From Pseudomonadota bacterium (GTDB lineage Bacteria; Pseudomonadota; Gammaproteobacteria; Xanthomonadales; Xanthomonadaceae): a stretch of DNA of 5,360 nt. Position numbers and translations under genes: made by a program. Every line of letters starts with the position of its first letter. Position 1 is the first letter of the stretch. Shown here piece after piece: positions 1-5,360 of this stretch. The stretch covers positions 1-5,360 of the forward strand of contig JAFAFY010000062.1 in assembly GCA_023423235.1 (NCBI GenBank), written 5' to 3'. The notes under the pieces were generated by a model that had not been told where the DNA came from, searched no databases, and saw only the letters and a program-made list of their open reading frames with translations.

Positions 1-52
1 CAACACGATGAAGACCGTCCGCACTTCCATCCGCCGCATTGCACCCGACCTC

Positions 53-60
53 GCTACACT
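53..60 (+). promoter_or_regulatory. Possible -10 box of the moxR-DUF58-tgpA operon
   Basis: The hexamer TACACT at 55-60, preceded by GC, keeps the first two T/A positions and the final T of the sigma-70 -10 consensus. It would start transcription near 66-68, leaving a leader of about 20 nt with the ribosome binding site in its middle. No good -35 lies 16-18 nt upstream; TTGCAC at 39-44 looks like a -35 but is only 10 nt away, which is too close. The region is also locally less GC-rich than the genes. This is a pattern-based guess only. Confidence 0.4.
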
Positions 61-74
61 CGGAAAATTGCCGC

Positions 75-79
75 AGGAG
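75..79 (+). promoter_or_regulatory. Shine-Dalgarno site of the MoxR ATPase gene
   Basis: AGGAG sits 8 nt before the ATG at 88. It decides this start over the next in-frame ATG at 115 (residue 10), which has no comparable purine-rich site upstream. Confidence 0.8.
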
Positions 80-87
80 CCGCACCG

Positions 88-1041
88 ATGCCCGACTCGC
101 CCGCCAGCCGCGCCATGCTACCCGACCACCAGCGTGAGGCATTGTCACGGGCGCAGCATCAGGTCAACAGCCTCGTGCTGGGCAAGCAGGATGCCGTGAC
201 GATGGCCTTCGTCGCGCTGCTGGCCGACGGCCACATCCTGATCGAAGACCTGCCGGGACTGGGCAAGACCACGCTGGCGCATGCGCTGGCCGCGACCGTC
301 GGGCTTGCGTTCCAGCGCGTGCAGTTCACCTCCGACCTGCTGCCATCCGATGTCGTGGGCGTGTCGATCTACGACGGCAACGCGCGCCGCTTCGAGTTCC
401 ACGAAGGCCCGGTGTTCACCAACGTCCTGCTGGCCGACGAGATCAACCGCGCGCCGCCGCGCACCCAGAGCGCGCTGCTCGAGGCGATGGCCGAACACCA
501 GGTCACGGTGGACGGCACCACGCATGTGCTGCCCGACCCGTTCTTCGTCATCGCCACCCAGAATCCGCTGGACCTGGCCGGCACCTATCCGCTGCCCGAT
601 TCGCAGCTCGACCGTTTCCTGCTGCGGCTCAACCTGGGCTATCCCGATGCCGACACCGAACGCGCGCTGCTGGCCGGCAGCGACCGCCGTGTCCTGATCG
701 CCGCCGCGCTGCCGCTGCTGACCAGCGAGGACCTGCTGGCGCTGCGCAATGCCGTGGGCGCAGTGCACGCCAGCGCCGCGTTGATCGATTACGTGCAGGC
801 GCTGCTCGCGCGCAGCCGCCAGCATCCTGGCGTGCGCGTGGGCCTGTCGCCGCGCGCGGGACTGGCGCTGCTGCGCGCCGCGCGCGCGCTGGCGTTGCTG
901 GAAGGCCGCGACCATGCCCTGCCCGATGACGTCCAGCGGCTGTTCCCCGCGATCGCCGCGCACCGGCTGGTCGCCGATGCCGAGGCCGGCTCCGGCGAGA
1001 TGCTGGCGCAGGCGATCCTGCGGGCGGTGGCGGTCGACTAG
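88..1041 (+). CDS. MoxR-family AAA+ ATPase
   Basis: 317-residue cytosolic AAA+ ATPase of the MoxR family, thought to act as a chaperone-like remodeller for its partner proteins, here presumably the DUF58 and TgpA products. Seen in the sequence: Walker A GLGKTT at residues 57-62 (Lys60), Walker B LLADEINRA at 114-122 (Asp117, Glu118), sensor-1 ATQNP at 156-160, the LDRF arginine region at 174-177, and the sensor-2/lid motif GLSPRAGLAL at 252-261 (Arg256). All residues needed for ATP binding and hydrolysis are present and the length is normal for the family. No signal peptide or membrane segment is seen. It is the first gene of the operon; the DUF58 gene begins 9 nt after its TAG. The family assignment is very safe; the exact substrate of this subfamily is not known. 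Confidence 0.97.
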   Translation: MPDSPASRAMLPDHQREALSRAQHQVNSLVLGKQDAVTMAFVALLADGHILIEDLPGLGKTTLAHALAATVGLAFQRVQFTSDLLPSDVVGVSIYDGNARRFEFHEGPVFTNVLLADEINRAPPRTQSALLEAMAEHQVTVDGTTHVLPDPFFVIATQNPLDLAGTYPLPDSQLDRFLLRLNLGYPDADTERALLAGSDRRVLIAAALPLLTSEDLLALRNAVGAVHASAALIDYVQALLARSRQHPGVRVGLSPRAGLALLRAARALALLEGRDHALPDDVQRLFPAIAAHRLVADAEAGSGEMLAQAILRAVAVD

Positions 1042-1050
1042 GCCGCGGCG

Positions 1051-2013
1051 ATGGCCTCGCTTGCGACACGGTTGCGGCGGCGCGTCGAGGGCTGGGCGCG
1101 GCCGCGGCGACCCGAATCCCTGCCCGTGCGCCTGGACCGGCGCCGGATCTATATCCTGCCGACCGCGTTCGGCTGGTTCCTGGTCGCGCTGCTGGCGACG
1201 ATGGCGGTCGGCGCACTGAACTACAACAACAATCCGGCGCTGCTGCTGTGCCTGCTGCTGGTCGGCGCGGGCATGGCCAGCCTGCTGTGGACGCAACTGC
1301 AATTGAGCGGCCTGGAAGTGCGCACGCTGCAGGCCGAGCCGGTCGCCGCCGGCAATCCGCTGCAGCTGCGCCTGCACGTGGCGGCGCCGCCGGAGCGCGA
1401 ACGTCGCGGCCTGCAGGTCGCCGCGGCCGATGGCACCCCCGTCACGCTGTCGCTGGACGACGGCAACGGCGGCGCGGTACTCAGCCTGCCCACCCATCGA
1501 CGCGGCTGGCTGCAGCCCGGACGCCTGCGCATCTCGACCTCGCGCCCGCTCGGGCTGGCGCGGGCGTGGTCGTGGGTGTGGCCGGCGGCGCCATTGCTGG
1601 TGTATCCGGCGCCCGAGGCCGATGGCCCGGCCTTGCCGCTGGGCAGCGGCGAGACCGCGCAGGCGCGATTGCATGCAGCCGGCGAGGATGTGCACCACCT
1701 GCGCGACTGGCGCCAGGGCGACGCCCGGCGCGCGATCGCCTGGAAGCCCTCGGCGCGGCGCGATGCGCTGGTGGTGCGCGAGTTCGAGCGTCCGCAGGGC
1801 GCCGACGTGGTGCTCGACTGGCAGCAGTTGACCGGGCTCGGCCATGAGGACCGCATCCGCCGCCTGGCGCGCTGGGTCGACGAGGCCGAACGCGATGGCG
1901 TGCGCTACCGCCTGCAGCTGCCGCAGGAGGCGGTCGGCCCCGGGCGCGGCGCGGCGCACCGTCACGACTGTTTGCGCGCGCTGGCACTGTTGCCGCAGGC
2001 GCAGCCGGCATGA
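1051..2013 (+). CDS. DUF58 membrane protein, partner of MoxR and TgpA
   Basis: 320-residue inner-membrane protein. An Arg-rich N-terminus (residues 7-33) is followed by a hydrophobic hairpin, roughly 38-55 and 62-80, with the short turn NYNNNP between. The signature DUF58 block lies at about 211-246: GEDVHHLRDW, then GDARRAIAWKPSARR, then LVVREFE. The remainder (about 250-320) has the place of a von Willebrand A fold, but the strand VVLDW (253-257) continues as QQL, so the DxSxS metal site is absent. The positive-inside rule puts the Arg-rich tail in the cytosol, and the DUF58 part most likely there too, where MoxR could reach it. Shine-Dalgarno is weak, so translation may depend on the upstream gene. 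The stop overlaps the tgpA start. Molecular function is unknown for the family. Confidence 0.95.
   Translation: MASLATRLRRRVEGWARPRRPESLPVRLDRRRIYILPTAFGWFLVALLATMAVGALNYNNNPALLLCLLLVGAGMASLLWTQLQLSGLEVRTLQAEPVAAGNPLQLRLHVAAPPERERRGLQVAAADGTPVTLSLDDGNGGAVLSLPTHRRGWLQPGRLRISTSRPLGLARAWSWVWPAAPLLVYPAPEADGPALPLGSGETAQARLHAAGEDVHHLRDWRQGDARRAIAWKPSARRDALVVREFERPQGADVVLDWQQLTGLGHEDRIRRLARWVDEAERDGVRYRLQLPQEAVGPGRGAAHRHDCLRALALLPQAQPA
2010..2013 (+). promoter_or_regulatory. ATGA stop/start overlap between the DUF58 gene and tgpA
   Basis: The tgpA ATG at 2010-2012 shares bases with the DUF58 TGA at 2011-2013. The 20 nt upstream hold no convincing Shine-Dalgarno site (only GCAGGC and GCAGCC), so translation of tgpA is probably coupled to termination on the DUF58 gene, favouring matched amounts of the two proteins. 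Confidence 0.75.
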
Positions 2014-3980
2014 GCCGCGCACGCAGGACCTCGCTCGAACTCGACGCCGCCAGCCGCCGCGGCGTACTGCTGGCCGGCGCCGCCTGCCTGCTGCCGCTGC
2101 TGTTGCAGCTGCCCGGGCTGCTGGCGCTCGCGGTCGCGCTGATCGCCGCGACCAGCGGGCTGCTGGCCGCGCGCCGCAACGTGCCGGGCTGGCTGCGCGC
2201 GCTGCTCGCACTCGGCCTGCTCGGACTGGTGCTGGCGCAGGGCGGGTTCTCGTTCGGTCGCGACACCGGCTGTGCGCTGCTGGCGGCGATGCTGGCGATC
2301 AAGCCTTCGGAGCTGCGCAGCATCCGCGATGCGCGCAGCCTGCTCGGCTTCGCCCTGTTCGCGCCGTTCGCCACCTTCCTGCTCGACCAGGGGCCGCTTT
2401 CGCTGCTGCTCGGTTTGCTCGGGGTGGTACTGGCGCTGTCGGCGATGGTGCGGCTGTCGGCGCAGGAATCCGGACTGGCGCCGGCCACCGGCGACCGCAG
2501 GCGCCAGCTCGCCCTGGTGCTGCGGCTGGTCGCGATCGGCCTGCCGCTCGCGCTGGCGGCGTTCTGGCTGTTCCCGCGCATCGCCACGCCGCTGTGGGGC
2601 GTGCCGCAACTGTCGGCGGCGCGGCCGGGGCTGTCGGACGAGATGTCGCCCGGGCAGTGGCTGGACCTGATGGCCGACGACACGCCGGCGCTGCGCGCCA
2701 CGTTCAACGGCGCCGTGCCGGCGCCCGAGCAGATGTACTGGCGCGGCCCGACGCTGAGCGATTTCGACGGCCGCAGCTGGACCGCATCGGAGTGGCTGCG
2801 CCACCTGCCGCCTGCGGAGGTCACCCACGGCACGCCGGTCTGGGACTACGAGATCACCCTGGAGCCGACCGAGCGCCACCTGCTGGTCGCGCTGGAGATG
2901 CCGGTCGACCTGCCTGAGGGCATGCGCGCCTCGCACGATTACACCCTGACCAGCGCGCGCCGGCTCGACCAGCTGAGCCGCTGGCGCCTGCGCTCGGCGC
3001 CGCCGCGGCAGTTCGAGGCCGACCTGCCGGCAACGCTGCGCGCGCTTTCGCTGCGCCTGCCCGAGGGCTTCAATCCGCGCACCCATGCGCTGGCGCAACA
3101 ATGGCGCGCCGAGGGCGACGATGACGCGGCAATCGTGGCGCGCGCACTGGCCTGGATCCGCGCCGAACTCGCCTACACCCTGGACACGCCACTGCCCGGC
3201 CGGCACGCGGTCGACGAGTTCCTGTTCGAGCAGAAAGCCGGCTTCTGCGAGCATTTCAGTTCCGCCTTCACCGTGCTGATGCGCGAAGCCGGCATTCCGG
3301 CGCGGGTGGTCACCGGCTACGTCGGCGGCGTGCGCAACCGCTACGGCGATTACTGGGTGGTCCGGCGCATGGATGCACACGCCTGGGCCGAGGTCTGGCT
3401 CGACGGCCGCGGCTGGGTGCGCGTCGACCCGACCGCCGCGGTCGCACCCGAGCGCATCTACGACACGCTGGAGGACCGCCTGGGCGCAGGCGCGGGCGGC
3501 ATCGGCGGCGGCGACGGCCTGCTGCTGCCGCTGCGCGATCTCGGCGACTGGGCCCTGCAGGGCTGGAACGATTTCGTGCTCGGTTTCGATGCCGGCCGCC
3601 AGCAGCGGCTGCTGCAGCGTTTCGGCATCCGCAATCTCGATGCGCCCGCGCTGATCGCGCTGTTCTCGCTGTGCGCCGCGCTGGCGCTGGGCTGGATGCT
3701 GTGGCTGGTCGCGCGCGGCGAACGCGAACGCGACCCGCTGTTGCGCGCCTGGCGGCAGCTGGGCCGGCGTTACGCGCGGCTCGGGCTGGCGCGGCGCGCG
3801 GACGAACCCGCGACCGCCTGGGCGCAGCGGGTCGCGGCCGCGCAGGCCGATGGCGCCGGGCCGCTGCAGGAGATCACCCGCCGTTTCGTCGCCGCGCGCT
3901 ACGCTGCCGATGCCGGCAGCAACGCCGACCCCGACCTGCTGCGCGCCCTGCGCGCGCATCGCCCCGCCAAGCATCGCTGA
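2010..3980 (+). CDS. tgpA: TgpA-type membrane transglutaminase (DUF3488-transglutaminase-DUF4129)
   Basis: 656-residue inner-membrane protein. The N-terminal DUF3488-like part has about six hydrophobic segments (approximately 18-36, 37-54, 61-77, 110-125, 127-146, 167-187). A large extramembrane region of about 190-545 carries the transglutaminase core. A single late membrane segment (about 547-568) leads to a C-terminal DUF4129-like tail (about 575-635, with YARLGLARRADE and FVAARYAAD). The papain-like catalytic triad is intact: Cys413 in GFCEHF (411-416), His457 in DAHAWAEVWL (455-464) and Asp473 in RVDPT (471-475). A Gly/Ala-rich linker at 492-503 separates the core from the last helix. 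In Pseudomonas aeruginosa, TgpA has this architecture with a periplasmic catalytic domain and is reported to be important for viability. The physiological substrate remains unknown. Length matches the family; nothing is truncated. Confidence 0.96.
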   Translation: MSRARRTSLELDAASRRGVLLAGAACLLPLLLQLPGLLALAVALIAATSGLLAARRNVPGWLRALLALGLLGLVLAQGGFSFGRDTGCALLAAMLAIKPSELRSIRDARSLLGFALFAPFATFLLDQGPLSLLLGLLGVVLALSAMVRLSAQESGLAPATGDRRRQLALVLRLVAIGLPLALAAFWLFPRIATPLWGVPQLSAARPGLSDEMSPGQWLDLMADDTPALRATFNGAVPAPEQMYWRGPTLSDFDGRSWTASEWLRHLPPAEVTHGTPVWDYEITLEPTERHLLVALEMPVDLPEGMRASHDYTLTSARRLDQLSRWRLRSAPPRQFEADLPATLRALSLRLPEGFNPRTHALAQQWRAEGDDDAAIVARALAWIRAELAYTLDTPLPGRHAVDEFLFEQKAGFCEHFSSAFTVLMREAGIPARVVTGYVGGVRNRYGDYWVVRRMDAHAWAEVWLDGRGWVRVDPTAAVAPERIYDTLEDRLGAGAGGIGGGDGLLLPLRDLGDWALQGWNDFVLGFDAGRQQRLLQRFGIRNLDAPALIALFSLCAALALGWMLWLVARGERERDPLLRAWRQLGRRYARLGLARRADEPATAWAQRVAAAQADGAGPLQEITRRFVAARYAADAGSNADPDLLRALRAHRPAKHR

Positions 3981-4000
3981 CCCTTGTGATCCGGACCGAT

Positions 4001-4004
4001 GGAG
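4001..4004 (+). promoter_or_regulatory. Shine-Dalgarno site of the Slp lipoprotein gene
   Basis: GGAG is 8 nt upstream of the ATG at 4013. It supports this start, which also places a complete lipoprotein signal peptide at the N-terminus, rather than any of the many in-frame upstream starts inside tgpA. Confidence 0.7.
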
Positions 4005-4012
4005 ACCCGCCG

Positions 4013-4498
4013 ATGATCATCCGCCTGCTGCCCCTCGCGGGCCTGGTGCTGCTGCTGGGCGCCTGCGCCTCGCAACCCAAGCCGCTGCAGGGCGCGTACC
4101 TGGAACTCACGCCACACGATGCCGCGCAGGGCGACCGCACCGGCACCCCGGTGCGCTGGGGCGGGCGCATCGTGCAGGTGGAGCCGCGTCCGGACGCGAC
4201 CTGTTTCGAGATGATCGCCACCCGCCTGACCGTGACCGGCCGCCCCTATTGGGCCAGCGACGACACCAACGGCCGCTTCATCGCCTGCCGCGCCGGGTTC
4301 TACGACCCCGCGGTGTTCGAGAAGAACCGCGAGGTCACCTTCACCGGCCGCATCGCCGGCTACGACAACCGCCGCATTGGCGAGTACGACTACCGCTTCC
4401 CGCGCGTGGACGCCGACGTGGTGTACCTGTGGCCAGTGCGCGAGCAGGTCGACGTCATCACCCGCCCGGCGCCGTGGCCATGGTGGGGCTATTGGTAA
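4013..4498 (+). CDS. slp: Slp/YeaY-family outer-membrane lipoprotein
   Basis: 161-residue predicted lipoprotein. The signal peptide has Arg4, a Leu-rich core and the lipobox LGAC ending at Cys18. Ala19 follows the Cys, with no Asp retention signal, so sorting to the outer membrane is expected. The mature part shows the Slp family pattern: VRWGGRIVQVEP (47-58), a TRLTVTGRPYW strand (70-80), GRFIACRAGFYDPAVFE (87-103), REVTFTGRIAGYDNRRIGEYDYRFPRV spread over 106-132, and YLW (138-140). Cys64 and Cys92 could form a disulfide. The tail is unusually aromatic (PWPWWGYW, 154-161). In Escherichia coli, slp is a starvation-induced lipoprotein; its biochemical role is not settled. The gene lies 32 nt behind tgpA with no visible promoter or terminator between, so cotranscription is likely. 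Family call is firm, function vague. Confidence 0.93.
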   Translation: MIIRLLPLAGLVLLLGACASQPKPLQGAYLELTPHDAAQGDRTGTPVRWGGRIVQVEPRPDATCFEMIATRLTVTGRPYWASDDTNGRFIACRAGFYDPAVFEKNREVTFTGRIAGYDNRRIGEYDYRFPRVDADVVYLWPVREQVDVITRPAPWPWWGYW

Positions 4499-4618
4499 GC
4501 CCGGGACACCGGCGAAGCGCTGCAACGGGCAGGCGACGGCGACTGTCCACCGCCCTGGCCCAGCGCCTGGATCAGGCCGCGCAGCGAAGTGACCACGACC
4601 CGCGCGAATGTCCGGGCC
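4499..4618. other. Convergent intergenic spacer with weak inverted repeats
   Basis: This 120-nt spacer separates two convergent genes. A short hairpin could form from GCCTG (4565-4569) and CAGGC (4573-4577) around a 3-nt loop, extendable by two pairs past a bulged C at 4578. A second pair, GCCCG (4499-4503) with CGGGC (4526-4530), has a 22-nt loop. Neither is followed by a T-run on either strand, so neither is a standard intrinsic terminator, although transcripts from both sides should end here. No convincing gene is seen in it. Confidence 0.4.
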
Positions 4619-5041
4619 TCATTGCCGCCATGCCAACTGTGTCGAGCCGGGGCGCCAGACAAGTGTGGCCCGGGAACGGGGAACGCAATCGGGCGTGACC
4701 CGCGAGAAGTCGCCCTTGTTGCGGGGGTGCTCCACATGCGCAACCACGGCCTGGCCCTCGGCAAACACCAGGACACTGATGCCGTCACTCATGGCGATGG
4801 ACGTGTTTGCCTCGGCGTTCCAGGGGAAGCCGAGCGCGTTCTCTGCATCCGCATTGACACTGTATGGCCCCAGGACACAAACGCGGTCCCAGCGTTCCGG
4901 CACGGCCCGGTCCAGGTCGATCTCGCTGCCGCGTTCGAATTGCTGCGCAATTGCTGAACTGATCCTGCTGCCCTCCGAGCAGCCGGCGGCCAGCGCCAGG
5001 AACAGCAGCGCACATGACGGGACGCAGGGATGGGATTCCAC
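4619..5041 (-). CDS. Small conserved predicted lipoprotein of unknown function
   Basis: 140 residues from a GTG start at 5041 to TGA at 4619. A hydrophobic stretch ALLFLALAAG (11-20) ends at Cys21, giving an acceptable lipobox (LAAGC); Ser22 follows. The mature protein has no membrane segment. A central core reads RWDRVCVLGPYS (50-61), ALGFPWNAE (69-77), SDGISVLVFAEG (85-96) and HPRNKGDF (105-112), and resembles, from memory, a family of short uncharacterised proteobacterial proteins. Cys55 and Cys119 could pair in the periplasm. The annotated N-terminus (VESHPC) lacks the usual basic n-region. An in-frame CTG at 5062, overlapping the HIT stop as CTGA, would add LKPAAGR and supply Lys and Arg. 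The gene lies behind the HIT gene on the same strand. Codon use is less GC-rich than its neighbours. The strand is chosen on protein plausibility; function is unknown. Confidence 0.8.
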   Translation of the reverse strand: MESHPCVPSCALLFLALAAGCSEGSRISSAIAQQFERGSEIDLDRAVPERWDRVCVLGPYSVNADAENALGFPWNAEANTSIAMSDGISVLVFAEGQAVVAHVEHPRNKGDFSRVTPDCVPRSRATLVWRPGSTQLAWRQ

Positions 5042-5058
5042 GCGCCCCGCCGCCGGCT

Positions 5059-5360
5059 TCAGTCGGCCGGCGTGCCGAAACGGCCGAGCGGCGCGCCGGC
5101 CAGCAGGTGCAGGTGGATCTGGTACACGGTCTGGCCACCGTCGCCATTGCAGTTCATGACGATGCGGTAGCCGTCGCCGGCGAAGCCTTGCTGCTGCGCA
5201 TAGCGCGCCGCGGCGAGCGCCAGCTTGCCGACGATTTCCGGTGCATCGGCCGGCAGGTCGTTGAGCGTGGGGATGCTGCGCTTGGGCACGAACAGCACAT
5301 GCACCGGCGCTTGCGGCGCGATGTCGCGGAACGCGATCAGGTCGTCGTCCTCGTAGACGA
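5059..5360 (-). CDS. hinT: HIT-family (HinT-like) nucleotide phosphoramidase, N-terminus outside window
   Basis: 99 C-terminal residues plus a stop (TGA at 5061-5059) are visible, and the reading frame stays open to the window edge, where VYEDDDLIAF and RDIAPQAPVHVLFVPK match the start region of HinT-type histidine triad proteins. About 15 N-terminal residues are probably missing, judging by the usual family length. These cytosolic dimers bind purine nucleotides and hydrolyse AMP-lysine-type phosphoramidates. Visible motifs are NDLPAD (33-38), NCNGDGGQTVY (69-79) and the triad strand QIHLHLLAG (80-88), counted from the first visible residue. The expected HxHxH has Gln at its first position; the second His (82), the nucleophile by homology, and the third (84) are kept. 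A GTG at 5304 is only an internal Val codon. The gene heads a minus-strand pair with the lipoprotein gene. Confidence 0.96.
   Translation of the reverse strand, partial: VYEDDDLIAFRDIAPQAPVHVLFVPKRSIPTLNDLPADAPEIVGKLALAAARYAQQQGFAGDGYRIVMNCNGDGGQTVYQIHLHLLAGAPLGRFGTPAD

Noticed and set aside
39..60. TTGCAC (39-44) and TACACT (55-60) as a complete sigma-70 promoter
   Set aside because: The spacing is only 10 nt, far below the usual 16-18. Only the -10-like box was kept, at low confidence.
8..199. 63-codon plus-strand frame overlapping the start of the MoxR gene
   Set aside because: It is Arg/Pro/Ser-rich without a motif, runs out of frame into the moxR coding region, and has no clear ribosome binding site.
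145..2211. 688-codon open frame on the minus strand across the MoxR and DUF58 genes
   Set aside because: Its translation is rich in Arg, Gln and Ala with no domain pattern. Long antisense frames are expected opposite GC-rich genes with strong third-position bias, and the plus-strand genes here have intact motifs.
1962..3974. 670-codon minus-strand open frame covering nearly all of tgpA
   Set aside because: It has the same Gln/Arg/Ala-rich composition and no recognisable domain. tgpA on the plus strand has a complete catalytic triad and membrane topology, so this is a shadow.
88..3980. MoxR plus DUF58 plus a protease-like enzyme as a defence or conflict system
   Set aside because: The genes match the widespread TgpA envelope module, with normal composition and no toxin, sensor or mobile-element hallmarks nearby.
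4589..4957. 122-codon plus-strand frame opposite the small lipoprotein gene
   Set aside because: It lacks a ribosome binding site and a signal or domain pattern, whereas the minus-strand product has a lipobox and a plausible conserved core. The call rests on protein plausibility, so a small doubt remains.
5059..5304. HIT gene starting at GTG 5304 as a complete 81-residue protein
   Set aside because: The frame stays open upstream to the window edge and encodes typical HIT sequence (VYEDDDLIAF, RDIAPQAPVH), so the GTG is an internal Val codon.

Overview
The window comes from a very GC-rich gammaproteobacterium, most likely a Xanthomonadaceae relative (Lysobacter, Luteimonas or Pseudoxanthomonas type). 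This placement is inferred from the strong G/C third-position bias and the protein styles: an Slp lipoprotein directly behind a TgpA transglutaminase, and an HIT protein with a Gln-Ile-His-Leu-His active-site strand. The sequence alone does not prove the genus. I see no mobile element, CRISPR array, tRNA or rRNA.

Left part (about 50-3980, + strand): a compact three-gene operon made of a MoxR-family AAA+ ATPase, a DUF58 membrane protein and a TgpA-type multi-pass membrane transglutaminase. The ATPase and DUF58 genes are 9 nt apart, and DUF58 and tgpA overlap by ATGA. This is the known MoxR-DUF58-transglutaminase module of the cell envelope. The likely arrangement is a cytosolic ATPase, a two-TM adaptor, and a membrane enzyme whose catalytic domain should face the periplasm. 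Its substrate is not established. A -10-like box and a good Shine-Dalgarno site precede the first gene.

Middle (4013-4498, + strand): an Slp/YeaY-family outer-membrane lipoprotein with its own ribosome binding site, 32 nt behind tgpA and probably cotranscribed at least in part. A 120-nt convergent spacer follows; it holds only weak inverted repeats.

Right part (- strand, 5360 down to 4619): an HIT-family (HinT-like) nucleotide hydrolase, whose N-terminus lies outside the window, is followed after 17 nt (or by a 4-nt overlap, if an upstream CTG start is used) by a small predicted lipoprotein of unknown function. The lipoprotein gene is visibly lower in G+C than the rest.

Most of the window is ordinary, conserved housekeeping and envelope sequence. 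The points most worth a second look are the uncharacterised lipoprotein paired with the HIT gene, the His-to-Gln change in the HIT motif, and the DUF58 protein whose C-terminal half lacks a metal-binding vWA site. I did not find convincing evidence of a novel multi-gene system.
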